NCBI GenBank assembly: GCA_934667845.1
Contig: CAKUMQ010000011.1
Location: 1 to 64,000 of the forward strand
From: an uncultured Eubacteriales bacterium
GTDB taxonomy: Bacteria > Bacillota > Clostridia > Oscillospirales > Acutalibacteraceae
Direction: 5' to 3'
DNA length: 64,000 nt
The translations under genes and the position numbers were made by a program. Shown here piece after piece: positions 54,952 to 64,000 of this stretch. Position 1 is the first letter of the stretch. Each line of letters starts with the position of its first letter. The notes beneath the pieces were generated by a model. That model was not told where the DNA came from, did not search any database, and saw nothing but the letters and a program-made list of their open reading frames with translations.

Positions 54952-55977
54952 TTATTGCGGGCAGATCTCCGCCACCGTCACGGTACGGCGGGTGCGCAGC
55001 GCTTCATCGGCAGCCTGCGCCGCCAGAAAAGCGCTCCAGACGTCGTCCATGGTCGGGTCAAGCGGCGTGTCCCGCTCGATGCTGTCGATCATCGTGTGCA
55101 GCTGGGCATACATATCCTTATATTCCGCGCGCAGATTGATGGTCTCATACACGGCGGTATCGCTGTGATACACCGTGAGCAGATCGCCCTCTTCGGTATC
55201 GCGGCCGCGCTGGGCACACAACTCCAGCGTGATGCGCCCCTTGGTGCCGATCAGCTCCTTGACGTTGCAGGCGCGCAGGCTCTGTCCCCAGCCCGCCTCA
55301 TAAAATCCCGTGCAGCCGTTTTCCATCCGGAATGTAACGAGCGTGTAGTTATCGCGCGGCACATCCGGCTGCGTCGTCGTGCTGAAGCCGGACACCTCCG
55401 TGATCTTCGCCCCGGTGACCCACTGGGCAAGATCGTAATAATGCACGCCGCAGTCCACGGTCGGGCTGCTGTCCTCAAGCAGGCGGCAGTAGCGCGGCCA
55501 GTCCATCGCGTGGTGATTCTGGGTCATGCGGAACAGCCGCAGCTCGCCGATGGCGCCGCTCTGCACCAGCTCGCGCAATTTGCAATAGCTGCGGTTATGC
55601 CGCAGGATGTGGGCGATCAGCACCTTTTCCGGCGCGGCGGAGACCGCCTCCATAAACGCCCGTCCCTCCTCGACCGTGCGGGCGATCGGCTTCTCGCAGA
55701 GCACATGCTTGTGATGGGCGAGACAGTCCCGCAGGATCGGCAGATGGGTATCCGTATACGTCGCGATAATGACGATATCGACCCGCGAATCGTCGAGAAA
55801 CGGGCGGTAATCGGTGCCGTATGCCGCTGCGCCGCTGCGGCGCGCCGCCTCGCGGGCGCGGGCGGGATCGTGATCCACCGTCGCCACGATCCGCACATCG
55901 TCGCGGTAATAAATATCGTTTAAATGCTCCATGCCGATATGACCGCAGCCGATCAGCAATATTCCGTAAGTCTTCAT
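54952..55977 (-). CDS. Gfo/Idh/MocA-family oxidoreductase
   Basis: The 341-residue NAD(P)-dependent oxidoreductase has the Rossmann start YGILLIGCGHIGMEHL and the family motif HVLCEKPIART near residue 95. These enzymes act on sugars, inositols or their acids. The ATG at 55977 has GGAG 6 bases upstream; a TTG four codons earlier overlaps that site. It has a consensus promoter and stands alone. The substrate is unknown. Confidence 0.9.
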   Translation of the reverse strand: MKTYGILLIGCGHIGMEHLNDIYYRDDVRIVATVDHDPARAREAARRSGAAAYGTDYRPFLDDSRVDIVIIATYTDTHLPILRDCLAHHKHVLCEKPIARTVEEGRAFMEAVSAAPEKVLIAHILRHNRSYCKLRELVQSGAIGELRLFRMTQNHHAMDWPRYCRLLEDSSPTVDCGVHYYDLAQWVTGAKITEVSGFSTTTQPDVPRDNYTLVTFRMENGCTGFYEAGWGQSLRACNVKELIGTKGRITLELCAQRGRDTEEGDLLTVYHSDTAVYETINLRAEYKDMYAQLHTMIDSIERDTPLDPTMDDVWSAFLAAQAADEALRTRRTVTVAEICPQ

Positions 55978-56016
55978 AGCACGCTCCAAAAGAGAAATTC
56001 CCTCTCACAAAGCGAT

Positions 56017-56045
56017 ACTATACGGCATTTTTCGCCCGCTGTCAA
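56017..56045 (-). promoter_or_regulatory. Promoter of the Gfo/Idh/MocA gene
   Basis: The minus strand has TTGACA (56040-56045), 17 bases, TATAGT (56017-56022), about 40 bases before the ATG. Confidence 0.85.
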
Positions 56046-56090
56046 CCCCTTTTCGTCCGGAATATCGGTCTCCTTTTTTATAAATTCGGT

Positions 56091-57101
56091 CTAATTCCTC
56101 TCCCGCATCCCGTAACGGCGCACATACTCGCCGTCCGCCGTCCGCACCACGGCACTGCGCCGCCTGTACAGCAGGCGGGTCAGCGCATAGACATCCACCC
56201 AGATCTCGCTGTCGCACTCCTTCTGCGATTCGTCAAACACCAGCTGCAGCCCGTAGTGCAGATGATAGGTGTCGATGTTGTTGACATTTTCCTTATCGCT
56301 GTATCCGGTGCGTCCCAGATACCCGATCACATCCCCCGCCGTCACCTCGCTGCCCTCGGCAAGCCCCGCAGCAAACGGGTGATCCTTGCGCAGATGGGCA
56401 TAATAGTAATAGCGGCGGCGGTCGTGGCTGCGGATGCCGATCCGCCAGCCGCCGTAGCGGTTCCAGCCGAGCGCCTCGACCGTGCCGCTCTCCACGGCAA
56501 TGACCGGCGTGCCGACCGCCCCCATCAGGTCATGCCCCAGATGCCGTCTGGCGTAACCGTAAGACCGGCTGACGCCGAAATCGTCGTAATCCTGATAGCC
56601 GTAGCCGCGCGCGATCGGCGAAAACGCCTTCAGCCCGTAGCACGTCTCCCACACGGTACCCTCTCCCTCTTTTGCGGGCGTCTCCTGCTCATACACCCCA
56701 ACCAGCCCGTCCAGCACTGCGCCGTATGCCTCGCGGTAATAGGCAAAGGCGGGCAGCTTTTCCGTCACCTTTTCGATCGGCACGCCGCTTTGCAGCTGCT
56801 CCGCCACAGCCGTGAGCTGCTGTCTGCGGTATCCCGAAAAGCCGCCCTGCCGCGCGGCGACGACCGCCAGAAGCTCCGACCAGCAAAGCGGCACCTCCCC
56901 CTCGGTATGCGAACGGATATCCAGCTCCAGCGCATAGTCCAGCGCCTCATACGGAATATCAAAATCCACCCAGCGGATGGTGCTTTCCCCGACCGGCGCC
57001 AAGCTCTCGCCCCACATGCCCGCCGCAAAGGGAAGCGTAAAGCAGAGCACCGCCGCCAGAATCCCGCAGCACAGATTCCGCCTTTTGAAAACTGCCGTCA
57101 T
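56091..57101 (-). CDS. M23-family (LytM) peptidoglycan peptidase
   Basis: The 336-residue protein has an N-terminal signal anchor (CCGILAAVLCFTLPFAAGM) and a C-terminal M23 domain (about 190-305) with zinc motif HLGHDLMGAVG, the second HxH-type site TYHLHYGL and GTPVIAVESGTVE. M23 enzymes cut peptide cross-bridges of the wall. The middle (about 40-180) is unrecognised. No partner genes are close. Confidence 0.88.
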   Translation of the reverse strand: MTAVFKRRNLCCGILAAVLCFTLPFAAGMWGESLAPVGESTIRWVDFDIPYEALDYALELDIRSHTEGEVPLCWSELLAVVAARQGGFSGYRRQQLTAVAEQLQSGVPIEKVTEKLPAFAYYREAYGAVLDGLVGVYEQETPAKEGEGTVWETCYGLKAFSPIARGYGYQDYDDFGVSRSYGYARRHLGHDLMGAVGTPVIAVESGTVEALGWNRYGGWRIGIRSHDRRRYYYYAHLRKDHPFAAGLAEGSEVTAGDVIGYLGRTGYSDKENVNNIDTYHLHYGLQLVFDESQKECDSEIWVDVYALTRLLYRRRSAVVRTADGEYVRRYGMRERN

Positions 57102-57217
57102 TCTCCGTCACCGCCCCCTTGCCGCTCCTGCCGTACAGGATATGCCCGGTAAGCGGCGCCTATGCCCGGACCCGCAGAAAACCGGCGGAGCTTTCGCGGA
57201 GATTTTTCAAAAAAGTC

Positions 57218-57246
57218 TTGTGTTTTTCGCCGGAATATGGTATGGT
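57218..57246 (+). promoter_or_regulatory. Promoter of the Na/Pi cotransporter gene
   Basis: TTGTGT (57218-57223), 17 bases, TATGGT (57241-57246), 66 bases before the ATG. Confidence 0.6.
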
Positions 57247-57312
57247 AGAAGTGTTCGCGATAAACGTAATACAATTATGGTAATACATTTTCAGAATTGA
57301 GGGTTTGCGCGC

Positions 57313-59085
57313 ATGACGATTGCGGATGTCATCTCATTATTGGGCGGTGTCGCTCTGTTCCTCTACGGTATGCTGCTGATGGGCGCCGGGCTCAAAAGCG
57401 TGGCAGGCAACAAGCTGGAGCTGGTGCTCTACCGCCTGTCCAGCACGCCCCTGAAGGGGATATTGCTGGGCACGGGCGTGACGGCGGTCATTCAGTCCTC
57501 GTCCGCTACATCGGTCATGGTGGTCGGCTTTGTCAATTCCGGCATGATGAAAGCGCGGCAGGCGATCGGTGTCGTGCTCGGCGCCATCCTCGGCACGAGC
57601 GTGACCGGCTTTATCATCTGCCTGTCGGATATGGGCGGCAGCGCCTCGAGCCTCGCCGCGCTGATCTCCACCGCCTCGCTGACCGGCATCGTCGCCGTCG
57701 TCGGCATCGTGCTGCGCATGTTCTGCAAGGGGCACACAAAGCAGCAGGTCGGCAACATTCTGATGGGCTTTGCCATCCTGATGACCGGCATGACCGCCAT
57801 GAGCGGTGCGGTAGCTCCGCTGCGGGAAAGCCCGGCATTCGTGCAGATGCTCAGTTCGTTTGCCCATCCGCTCATCGGTATTCTGGTCGGCATGCTCATC
57901 ACCTGCGTGCTGCAGAGCGCCTCGGCGACCGTCGGTATCCTGCAGGCGCTCTCCATGACCGGTCAGATCCGGTTTGAGATCGCGCTGCCGATCATCATGG
58001 GCATTGCCATCGGCGCCGCCGTGCCGGTGCTGCTCTCCGCCTTCGGCTCCACAAGAGAGGGCAAGCGTGTCGCGCTGACCTATCTCTCCATCGACGTGAT
58101 CGGCGTGATATTCTGGGCAGCGGTTTTCTACACCGTCGACGCCTTTGCGCATTTCTCCTTTATGAGCAGCACCATGAACATGCTGAGCATTGCCGTGCTC
58201 AACACGCTGTTCCGTCTGGCGACCGTGCTGCTGCTCGCGCCGTTCACCCATCTGCTCGAGCGGCTTTCCGCTCTGGTCTTCCCCGACGACCCGGAGGAGG
58301 CGGAGGAGACCGCGGAGATCGACCGGCTGGAGGATCGCTTCATCGCCCATCCCACCATTGCTCTGGAGCAGAGCAATCTGGCGGTCTGCTCCATGGCGCG
58401 CAAGGCGCGGAAAAACCTGTCCCGCTCCATCGGGCTGCTCTACAATTACAGTGAAGACAGATACGCCGTCATTCAGCAAAAAGAGCAGATCATCGACAAA
58501 TACGAGGACAAGCTCGGCACCTATCTTGTCAAGCTGACCGGCATGGAGCTTTCGCCCGAGCAGAGCCGCGATATCTCGAAGATTCTGCACACCATCGGGG
58601 ATTTTGAGCGGATCGGCGATCACGCGGTCAACCTGTCCAAGACCGCAAAGGAGATCTATCAGAAGAAGCTGCTGCTCTCTCCCGTCGCCCAGCGCGAGCT
58701 GGATGTGATCACCTCTGCCGTCTCCGAGATCGTCATTCTGGCGACCGACGCCTTTACGAGCAACGATATCGCCGCCGCCAAAAAGGTGGAGCCGCTCGAG
58801 CAGGTCATCGACGGTCTGTGCGACGAGATCAAGATGCGGCATATCAAGCGGGTGCAAACCGGCGAATGCACGCTGGATCATGGCTTTGTCTACAATGACA
58901 TCCTGACCAACTTCGAGCGTATCGCCGACCACTGCTCCAATGTCGCTGTCGCCATGATCGAGCTTGATCACGACATTTTCGATACGCACGCCTATTTAAA
59001 CGAAGTCAAGGTGCAGAAAACCGACCACTTCGCCGAGGACTATGCGCTGTACTCCTCCCGCTATTCGCTGAAAACGGACAAATGA
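57313..59085 (+). CDS. Na/Pi cotransporter with PhoU-like domain
   Basis: The 590-residue protein has two Na/Pi-cotransporter repeats (QSSSATSVMVVGFVNSG near residue 60 and LQSASATVGILQALSMTG near 203) in about nine helices, then a cytoplasmic PhoU-like helical domain (about 350-560; ILHTIGDFERIGDHAVNLSK and NFERIADHCSNVAVAM). The layout is that of NptA/YjbB proteins, which move phosphate with sodium or export it. The ATG follows GAGGG. It ends at a bidirectional terminator. Confidence 0.92.
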   Translation: MTIADVISLLGGVALFLYGMLLMGAGLKSVAGNKLELVLYRLSSTPLKGILLGTGVTAVIQSSSATSVMVVGFVNSGMMKARQAIGVVLGAILGTSVTGFIICLSDMGGSASSLAALISTASLTGIVAVVGIVLRMFCKGHTKQQVGNILMGFAILMTGMTAMSGAVAPLRESPAFVQMLSSFAHPLIGILVGMLITCVLQSASATVGILQALSMTGQIRFEIALPIIMGIAIGAAVPVLLSAFGSTREGKRVALTYLSIDVIGVIFWAAVFYTVDAFAHFSFMSSTMNMLSIAVLNTLFRLATVLLLAPFTHLLERLSALVFPDDPEEAEETAEIDRLEDRFIAHPTIALEQSNLAVCSMARKARKNLSRSIGLLYNYSEDRYAVIQQKEQIIDKYEDKLGTYLVKLTGMELSPEQSRDISKILHTIGDFERIGDHAVNLSKTAKEIYQKKLLLSPVAQRELDVITSAVSEIVILATDAFTSNDIAAAKKVEPLEQVIDGLCDEIKMRHIKRVQTGECTLDHGFVYNDILTNFERIADHCSNVAVAMIELDHDIFDTHAYLNEVKVQKTDHFAEDYALYSSRYSLKTDK

Positions 59086-59106
59086 CCCCCGCATATATAC
59101 GCAAGC

Positions 59107-59137
59107 AAAAGCGCCCTGCATGAAGCAGGGCGCTTTT
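59107..59137. terminator. Bidirectional terminator, Na/Pi gene and DUF4838 gene
   Basis: Perfect 13-bp arms (59107-59119, 59125-59137) carry AAAA and TTTT ends and a 5-base loop, with a T-run on both strands, between two converging genes. Confidence 0.93.
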
Positions 59138-59164
59138 TTGCTGCCGACGGGCAGCCGCGTAATT

Positions 59165-61012
59165 TTATCTGTTTGCCGTTTTGGCCAGCCATTTCTCGCA
59201 ATGGGTCACTTCCAGACCGTCAAAGGACTTTTCCAGTGCCAGTGCGCTTTCCAGGCACGCCGCTGCCGCCGCGTTATTCCCGGCGAGAATATGCGTCTGC
59301 GCCTCGTACTGACAGGCTAAGGATCGTGTTTTATCTCCCAGATACCGATAGCAGGACAGCCATTCCGCATACAGGCCGTTTTCCGCCCCGCCTTCCTCCC
59401 GTCCGGCGGCATCCAGCGCATTTTCCATCTGCTGCGCCGCCTTGCGGCAGGCGGCTGCCGCTTCCCCGGTCAGCGCCGCATTATCCCCGTTGGGATCCCA
59501 CGGATGCACATGGGTCTTTCCCGTCCCTTGCATGGAAAAATCATCCCGGAACCAGGGGTCACAGATCCGCAGTTTGAACATGGCGGTGGAAAAATGCGTC
59601 AGCGGCTCCAGCGCCACCTCCGTCTGCACAAGCAGCGCCGAGGCGGCATACGCCAGGCTGCCGAACGCCGCCCGGAGATAGGCATTTGCCGGATCCTCGT
59701 CGGCGGCACTCTCCCACATCGTCAGCCCCGCCAAATACAGATTGAACCATGCCACATGATCCTCGGTCGGATGCTCCTGTGCCGCTGCCTCCGTCTCCCC
59801 GACCACCTCGCGCATCACCTGCACGGAAGAGCGATAGGGAAAATGCAGCGCTACGAGCGCATCCACCCCGTGCGAGCGGAAAATATCCAGATCCTCCGGG
59901 ATCCTTTGCGGCATGGGCGGCAGCAGCGAGCCCATCATCCAGTGATCGCCGTAATATTCGAACATGGCAAATCCGTCGGCGTTTTTCCGCTGTCTTTGCC
60001 CCCAGTTTTCAAACGCCTGCCAAAAACGGGACTGGAACCTGTCCGCCGGTGCGCAGAACGGGTGCGCGTAATCCCGCCCCCAGCAAGCCAGCATACAGCC
60101 GCCTTGCTCCCTCTGCGGCAGCGTTTCGAGCATAGTCCACTCCAGCGCCGCGTTATAGGCAATGGCGGAGACCGTAAATTCCACGCCCGTTTGCCGAAGC
60201 CGTTCGCGAACCGTCTGTACGCCATCCCAGTAGATATCCACAAACCGCCGATCCCGGCACCGCTCGCACTGACAGAGCTGCGCGTTATCGTTGAACATCA
60301 GATACGCCGAGCGGATCCCGGGGTTGCGGCGGCTGTAATCCGCCAGATTATCGGCAAGCTCCCGCAGGAAATCCGGGTGGGAATAGCACATCTGCACAGG
60401 GACCCGCTTCCCGTCCCGCAGGGCAAACCATTCGGGATGGGCGGGAAAATACCGATCCGCAGGGATCAGAAAACCCACGTCGTGCCCGCACAGGCAGACC
60501 TCCATGCCGCGTTTTTTCAGCTCCGGTTCCATAAGGGAGCGGTTTTCCTCCCACAGCCGCGCGCTGAGCGCATAGGTGTTGTAGCCCCATTTTGCCAGCC
60601 TGTCGATAGGCATTGCGCAGTCCAGAGGCATATCCGGCGTATACGCCCGCACCCTAAACCGCCCCGTATCGGAAAAATCAAAAAAAGACAGCCGGGCAGG
60701 CGGTATATGGGGAACGACCTCCTTTTCGGGCGGGAGGATAAAGCCCACCTTCAGCACCCGCCGGCAAAATCCGTAAACGCCGAACAAGACCGCACGCGGA
60801 CAAGAGCCGCAGATCTCCACCTGCGGCAGCTGACAGCGGACCGTATAGGCGTCCGATTCGTCTGTCAAAGACGGATCCACCCGAAGCAAAAATCCGCCCT
60901 CACCGGGCTGCAGCTGCACCCCGGTGACCGCCAGCATGTATTTTTTCAGCTCCTCTGCGGCAAAACTCAGCACCGGATGCCGCTGCGCCGTGATCTGTGT
61001 GGGATAATTCAT
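59165..61012 (-). CDS. DUF4838-domain protein, glycoside-hydrolase-like
   Basis: The 615-residue protein has an N-terminal GH20-domain-2-like fold (ITAQRHPVLSFAAEELKKYM) and a (beta/alpha)8-like middle with DUF4838 (about 210-470; LMFNDNAQLCQCERCRD), then a helical C-terminal part. No signal peptide is seen, so it is probably cytoplasmic. DUF4838 proteins occur in polysaccharide-use loci and some relate to GH20/GH84 enzymes, but no catalytic pair can be named here. It lies 15 bases after the DUF5696 gene. The substrate is unknown. Confidence 0.75.
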   Translation of the reverse strand: MNYPTQITAQRHPVLSFAAEELKKYMLAVTGVQLQPGEGGFLLRVDPSLTDESDAYTVRCQLPQVEICGSCPRAVLFGVYGFCRRVLKVGFILPPEKEVVPHIPPARLSFFDFSDTGRFRVRAYTPDMPLDCAMPIDRLAKWGYNTYALSARLWEENRSLMEPELKKRGMEVCLCGHDVGFLIPADRYFPAHPEWFALRDGKRVPVQMCYSHPDFLRELADNLADYSRRNPGIRSAYLMFNDNAQLCQCERCRDRRFVDIYWDGVQTVRERLRQTGVEFTVSAIAYNAALEWTMLETLPQREQGGCMLACWGRDYAHPFCAPADRFQSRFWQAFENWGQRQRKNADGFAMFEYYGDHWMMGSLLPPMPQRIPEDLDIFRSHGVDALVALHFPYRSSVQVMREVVGETEAAAQEHPTEDHVAWFNLYLAGLTMWESAADEDPANAYLRAAFGSLAYAASALLVQTEVALEPLTHFSTAMFKLRICDPWFRDDFSMQGTGKTHVHPWDPNGDNAALTGEAAAACRKAAQQMENALDAAGREEGGAENGLYAEWLSCYRYLGDKTRSLACQYEAQTHILAGNNAAAAACLESALALEKSFDGLEVTHCEKWLAKTANR

Positions 61013-61027
61013 CGCCGACTGTCTCCT

Positions 61028-63286
61028 TTATTTCAGCTTGACCAGCACAAAGTCTCTGCCGGCCACCGTAGTTCCTTTCCATGTAAATGTCTGATCGCCG
61101 TAATTGACCAAAATGCCGCAGCCGTTGTCATACGACGTGAGCATGACCCCGTCGCCGACCTGCTCATGGCCGCTCATCCGCGCATTCAGCACCGCCCGGA
61201 ACACCGGCTTGAGCCGGGCATAATTCTCCGTGACCTTCTGCTTCCATGCGTCGAGATCCGGGCTGGTAAGATCCTTGTACTCCGTGTTCAGCAGAGCACG
61301 CTCCGACGTATCGGCAAAGGAATAAAACGGGCAGGCGCCGTATTCCGCCATACGCAGATAGTATGTTTCGTCGTCGCTGCGCAGATTGATCCGTCCGCCG
61401 CTGTAGGCGATCACGCCGTGCAGCAGAGCGGGCACAAACGGCACATCCTCCGAAAACGCGCGGTAGCGGCTTGAAGTCAGCGCCACATCCGTCAGGTTGC
61501 TCGCATACGGCCACGCATACGCATTGCCCGCATCGCACAGCAGCCGTCCGAACGGCGCTTTCATGGCGTCAAGCGCCGCCTGCGCCTTTTCCAGCGCCGC
61601 CTGCCGGTCCACGGATTCCCGCGTGACCAGCACCGAGCGGTGATAGTCGGAATACAGCAGCGAGCCGACAGACAGATCTCCCGCTCCGGTCACCCCGTAT
61701 GCCTGTAAATTGCGCGCATATCCGCCGGCGATCTCCGAAAGTCTCCCCGGCTTCAGAAACGCCCATTTCAGTCCGCTGACATCCTTGCGGTATACGCTGG
61801 GCAAATACGAATAGCCGTAGAGTATGCCGCCGCTGAGACCGCGCGCCGAATCCGTGCCGACGGATATGCCGTTGCCGCTCTGATACAGGCGGCAGAGATC
61901 GGCGGAAAGGTAGATCTCGCTGCCGCAGGCGGCGGCTGTCTCCGCCAGCGCCGCCATTCCCTTTTTTCCGCCCAGCTTGCCGGAGACGGCAGCTTTTGCC
62001 GGTATTTTGCGGAAAGGGATATCCTTTGACCAGGAGCGGTAGTTGACCACCGTGCGCCCGACTCCCGCCGCCGACAGCTCTTTCAGGCAGGCGGCTGCCT
62101 CACTGTAATCCGTCAGCGGCAGCGACATCTCATAGGGGACGCCCAAAAAGGATGCCGTTCCCGCCACAGAGCCGGTCAGCTCGAGATAGAGCGGTACCGT
62201 GTCCGCGGAATACGCGGTCAGGGACATCCGCCCGACCATATACTCCCGCACCGCCGACGCGATCCCCATATAATCGGTATGCGGCGGGAGAAAGCTGTAA
62301 AAAACAGTGTATTGCTCCAGCTGCACCGGCGTCTCTCCCAACACCTTGACGCTGCGTTCATTCTGATCCATCTCCTGCAGCATCGCTTCATCAATGCCAC
62401 GGTACATGCCCTCAAAATAGGCATTGGCATAGGAGGTCGTCAGATTGACGGGATCCGCCACCAGAGAGGACAGCGCATCTCCCTCCTCCACATAGGCAAA
62501 CAGCGACCCCTGCGGGCGGCAGATGCCGAATACCGGCACCCTCACGGTCTCCCGCACGTTCTGCTTCGTTTTGACGGAAAAGACGGGATCCCTGCCGTAG
62601 ACCTCGGCGCGGTACTGCACCGACTGTCGGCTCTCCTCCGCCGTCCGGTCAAAGGGCATCAACGCCCCGCAGCCGTCCGGTATGACCAGATACCCCTCCT
62701 CGCCGTAGACCCCGCAGCCGAAATAGGGCAAAACGGCATAGCTCAGCAGGCGGTTCTCCCCCGTCTCCCGGATCTCGGCATTCACCACCCGGACCCGCAG
62801 TCCGTCGTCCTCCAGCCGGTATTCCATCGGAATGATCAGCTCTTCGCGGGTGAAATGGAAGGTAAACCGCACGCCGTTTTCCGTGCGCCTGACCGCAAAG
62901 CTGCCGTTTTGCACCGAGCCGACATAGTTGTTTACCGTGGTAACGGATTTGGCTTTGTTGGCATACTGGATCAGCAGCTGCGAGCAGAGCTGCATTTTAT
63001 AGCGCCCGTTTCCGGCGATCTCATCGTTTTCCCTGTCCTGCGGATTGCTGTACCAGACCGCGCCGGTCTGCCTGTCCGTTACGGACACCTCCGCCGTTTT
63101 TTCGTTGGCGCACAGCACAAACCGGCTGTTTTCCGCCACCTGAACGAACCCGTCGGCTTCCGGCACGGTATATACAAGGGAGGCGGGATCTGTTTCCTCT
63201 GCCCGGTCTGCCGCGCACCCCGCCGCAGAAAGAAATACGGCAGCGGCAAGCAGCCAAAAAAGCAGCCGTTGTTTTGCGTTTTTCAC
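61028..63286 (-). CDS. DUF5696 lipoprotein
   Basis: The 752-residue protein has a lipoprotein signal (LLAAAVFLSAAGCAADRAEE, lipobox Cys at about 24), a beta-rich N-terminal half and a (beta/alpha)-barrel-like second half (about 380-680), the DUF5696 layout. Such proteins accompany Yip1-family and sugar-ABC genes in Firmicutes. It is likely a surface carbohydrate-binding or hydrolytic protein; no catalytic residues can be assigned. It is 15 bases from both neighbours, in one operon. Confidence 0.8.
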   Translation of the reverse strand: MKNAKQRLLFWLLAAAVFLSAAGCAADRAEETDPASLVYTVPEADGFVQVAENSRFVLCANEKTAEVSVTDRQTGAVWYSNPQDRENDEIAGNGRYKMQLCSQLLIQYANKAKSVTTVNNYVGSVQNGSFAVRRTENGVRFTFHFTREELIIPMEYRLEDDGLRVRVVNAEIRETGENRLLSYAVLPYFGCGVYGEEGYLVIPDGCGALMPFDRTAEESRQSVQYRAEVYGRDPVFSVKTKQNVRETVRVPVFGICRPQGSLFAYVEEGDALSSLVADPVNLTTSYANAYFEGMYRGIDEAMLQEMDQNERSVKVLGETPVQLEQYTVFYSFLPPHTDYMGIASAVREYMVGRMSLTAYSADTVPLYLELTGSVAGTASFLGVPYEMSLPLTDYSEAAACLKELSAAGVGRTVVNYRSWSKDIPFRKIPAKAAVSGKLGGKKGMAALAETAAACGSEIYLSADLCRLYQSGNGISVGTDSARGLSGGILYGYSYLPSVYRKDVSGLKWAFLKPGRLSEIAGGYARNLQAYGVTGAGDLSVGSLLYSDYHRSVLVTRESVDRQAALEKAQAALDAMKAPFGRLLCDAGNAYAWPYASNLTDVALTSSRYRAFSEDVPFVPALLHGVIAYSGGRINLRSDDETYYLRMAEYGACPFYSFADTSERALLNTEYKDLTSPDLDAWKQKVTENYARLKPVFRAVLNARMSGHEQVGDGVMLTSYDNGCGILVNYGDQTFTWKGTTVAGRDFVLVKLK

Positions 63287-63301
63287 CTGATCTCCTCCCT
63301 C

Positions 63302-64000
63302 CTACAGCCGAAAGATGATCTCGTTATAAATATTGTGGATAAAGCTGTAAAGCTGCCCCAGCAGACCGAACAGCGTGATCGCCACAAAAGCCACGCACAT
63401 CATGCCGAATATCGTGAGCAGCAGCGTGCACAGGGTCTTCCCGAGGGAATACATATGGATCTGGATCTGAGAGATCACCAGAAGGATCACCGACCACCAC
63501 AGTCCCAGACCGCTGATGCCGGTATACAGGATGGACTCCCGCAGGGTGAGGACCGTGCTCAGCCCGGTAGCGGCAAGCGAGCACAGCACATAGGGCAGCA
63601 GGCAGTATGCGGTCGAGATAAACACATGGCGGTAAAAGCCCTTGCCGTTGTTCAGCTCGCTGACCGCGTAGTTGCTTCCGGTGAACACCAGAAACAGCAA
63701 AACGACCTGAAAAAACTCATAGGGAAGATTGACCGTCTGATCGGCATACCGGTTAAAAACATACCCGGTCGCCTGTATGCTGAACAGTCTGGAAAAAAAC
63801 ACGGCGGCGACGATCAGACAGGCGACTGAGACCTTTCCCTTGTCCTGAAAACGGACCGCCTCAAAGCCGTCAAACGGATGGATCGCCGTATAGAAGGGGT
63901 TCACCCACTTTTTGTTATGGATGCGGTACGGGGCGGTGTCGGCAGCCGTCTTGCGCGCCAGCCAGATCCACACGATCACCAGCAGCACCACGACCCCGAT
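63302..64000 (-). CDS. Yip1-family membrane protein (5' end outside window)
   Basis: 232 codons of a Yip1-family protein are present; the frame stays open to the window edge (no stop, and the first residues IGVVVLLVIVWIWLARK are a membrane helix), so the start lies beyond 64000. A juxtamembrane segment (KWVNPFYTAIHPFDGFEAVRF) and five further helices follow. Yip1 proteins beside DUF5696 genes are thought to work with sugar ABC systems; the exact role is unknown. Confidence 0.78.
   Translation of the reverse strand: MGVVVLLVIVWIWLARKTAADTAPYRIHNKKWVNPFYTAIHPFDGFEAVRFQDKGKVSVACLIVAAVFFSRLFSIQATGYVFNRYADQTVNLPYEFFQVVLLFLVFTGSNYAVSELNNGKGFYRHVFISTAYCLLPYVLCSLAATGLSTVLTLRESILYTGISGLGLWWSVILLVISQIQIHMYSLGKTLCTLLLTIFGMMCVAFVAITLFGLLGQLYSFIHNIYNEIIFRL

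Noticed and set aside
57337..58989. 550-codon frame opposite the Na/Pi cotransporter
   Set aside because: Very rich in His, Asp and Arg and antisense to a recognised membrane protein; a shadow.

Overview
The window looks like chromosomal DNA from a G+C-rich member of the Clostridia, most likely the Oscillospiraceae/Ruminococcaceae. This is inferred from an IspH–ribosomal protein S1 fusion, a type III glutamine synthetase, a T-box leader, ANTAR-type RNA control, a clostridial topoisomerase IV-like gene pair, DUF896 and DUF3343 proteins, strong GGAGG ribosome binding sites and near-consensus sigma-A promoters. I see no prophage, insertion sequence, CRISPR array or conjugation gene. Almost all of the window is coding. 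Most long antisense open frames are shadows caused by the base composition.

Layout. 1-5715: tRNA-Thr(UGU), then an MMPL exporter operon (repeat-rich exported protein, MMPL/RND permease, DUF308 membrane protein) with a TetR regulator upstream. 5748-8379: mtaB (tRNA modification), divergent from an HPr-like protein and a YihY/BrkB membrane protein. 8448-13118: amino-sugar catabolism, with nagA overlapping a NagB–ROK kinase fusion gene, a divergent AraC regulator and a nucleotidyltransferase. 13173-21176: a nitrogen-assimilation island with asnB behind an Asn T-box, an Amt–PII fusion, GSIII (glnN) with an attenuator leader that looks ANTAR-controlled, a short GSI, and an ANTAR protein that is probably the antiterminator.

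21287-25799: alpha/beta hydrolase, a membrane-anchored MurF-like ligase, D-Ala-D-Ala ligase and a uridine-kinase-family protein. 25900-29780: a MacB/FtsX-type ABC exporter with a very long coiled coil. 29781-30281: a gene-poor, A+T-richer stretch. 30282-35284: RimK-like ATP-grasp ligase, CDF metal exporter, HAD phosphatase, asnS and mntP. 35421-37439: an ABC-2 exporter with its TetR regulator. 37720-41782: prfC, a SurA-N-like anchored protein, and a DUF3343/cysteine-desulfurase pair read from an apparent CTG start. 41914-46158: type IIA topoisomerase pair.

46327-49085: uppP, a PC4-like protein, a DivIVA-like coiled-coil protein, DUF896 and an ArsC/Spx-like protein. 49260-54790: operon rpiR-type regulator, BaiN-like flavoprotein, cmk, plsC, ispH–rpsA. 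54952-59085: Gfo/Idh/MocA oxidoreductase, M23 peptidase, Na/Pi cotransporter. 59165-64000: DUF4838, DUF5696 and Yip1-family genes, the last cut by the window end.

The strongest candidates for something new are the NagB–ROK fusion, which together with NagA would complete GlcNAc catabolism from two overlapping genes, and the nitrogen island. In that island, tRNA-Asn charging (T-box), RNA antitermination (ANTAR) and a covalently attached PII domain appear to act at three levels on one set of ammonium-assimilation genes. These functional readings are inferences from sequence motifs; nothing was searched or computed beyond reading the sequence.
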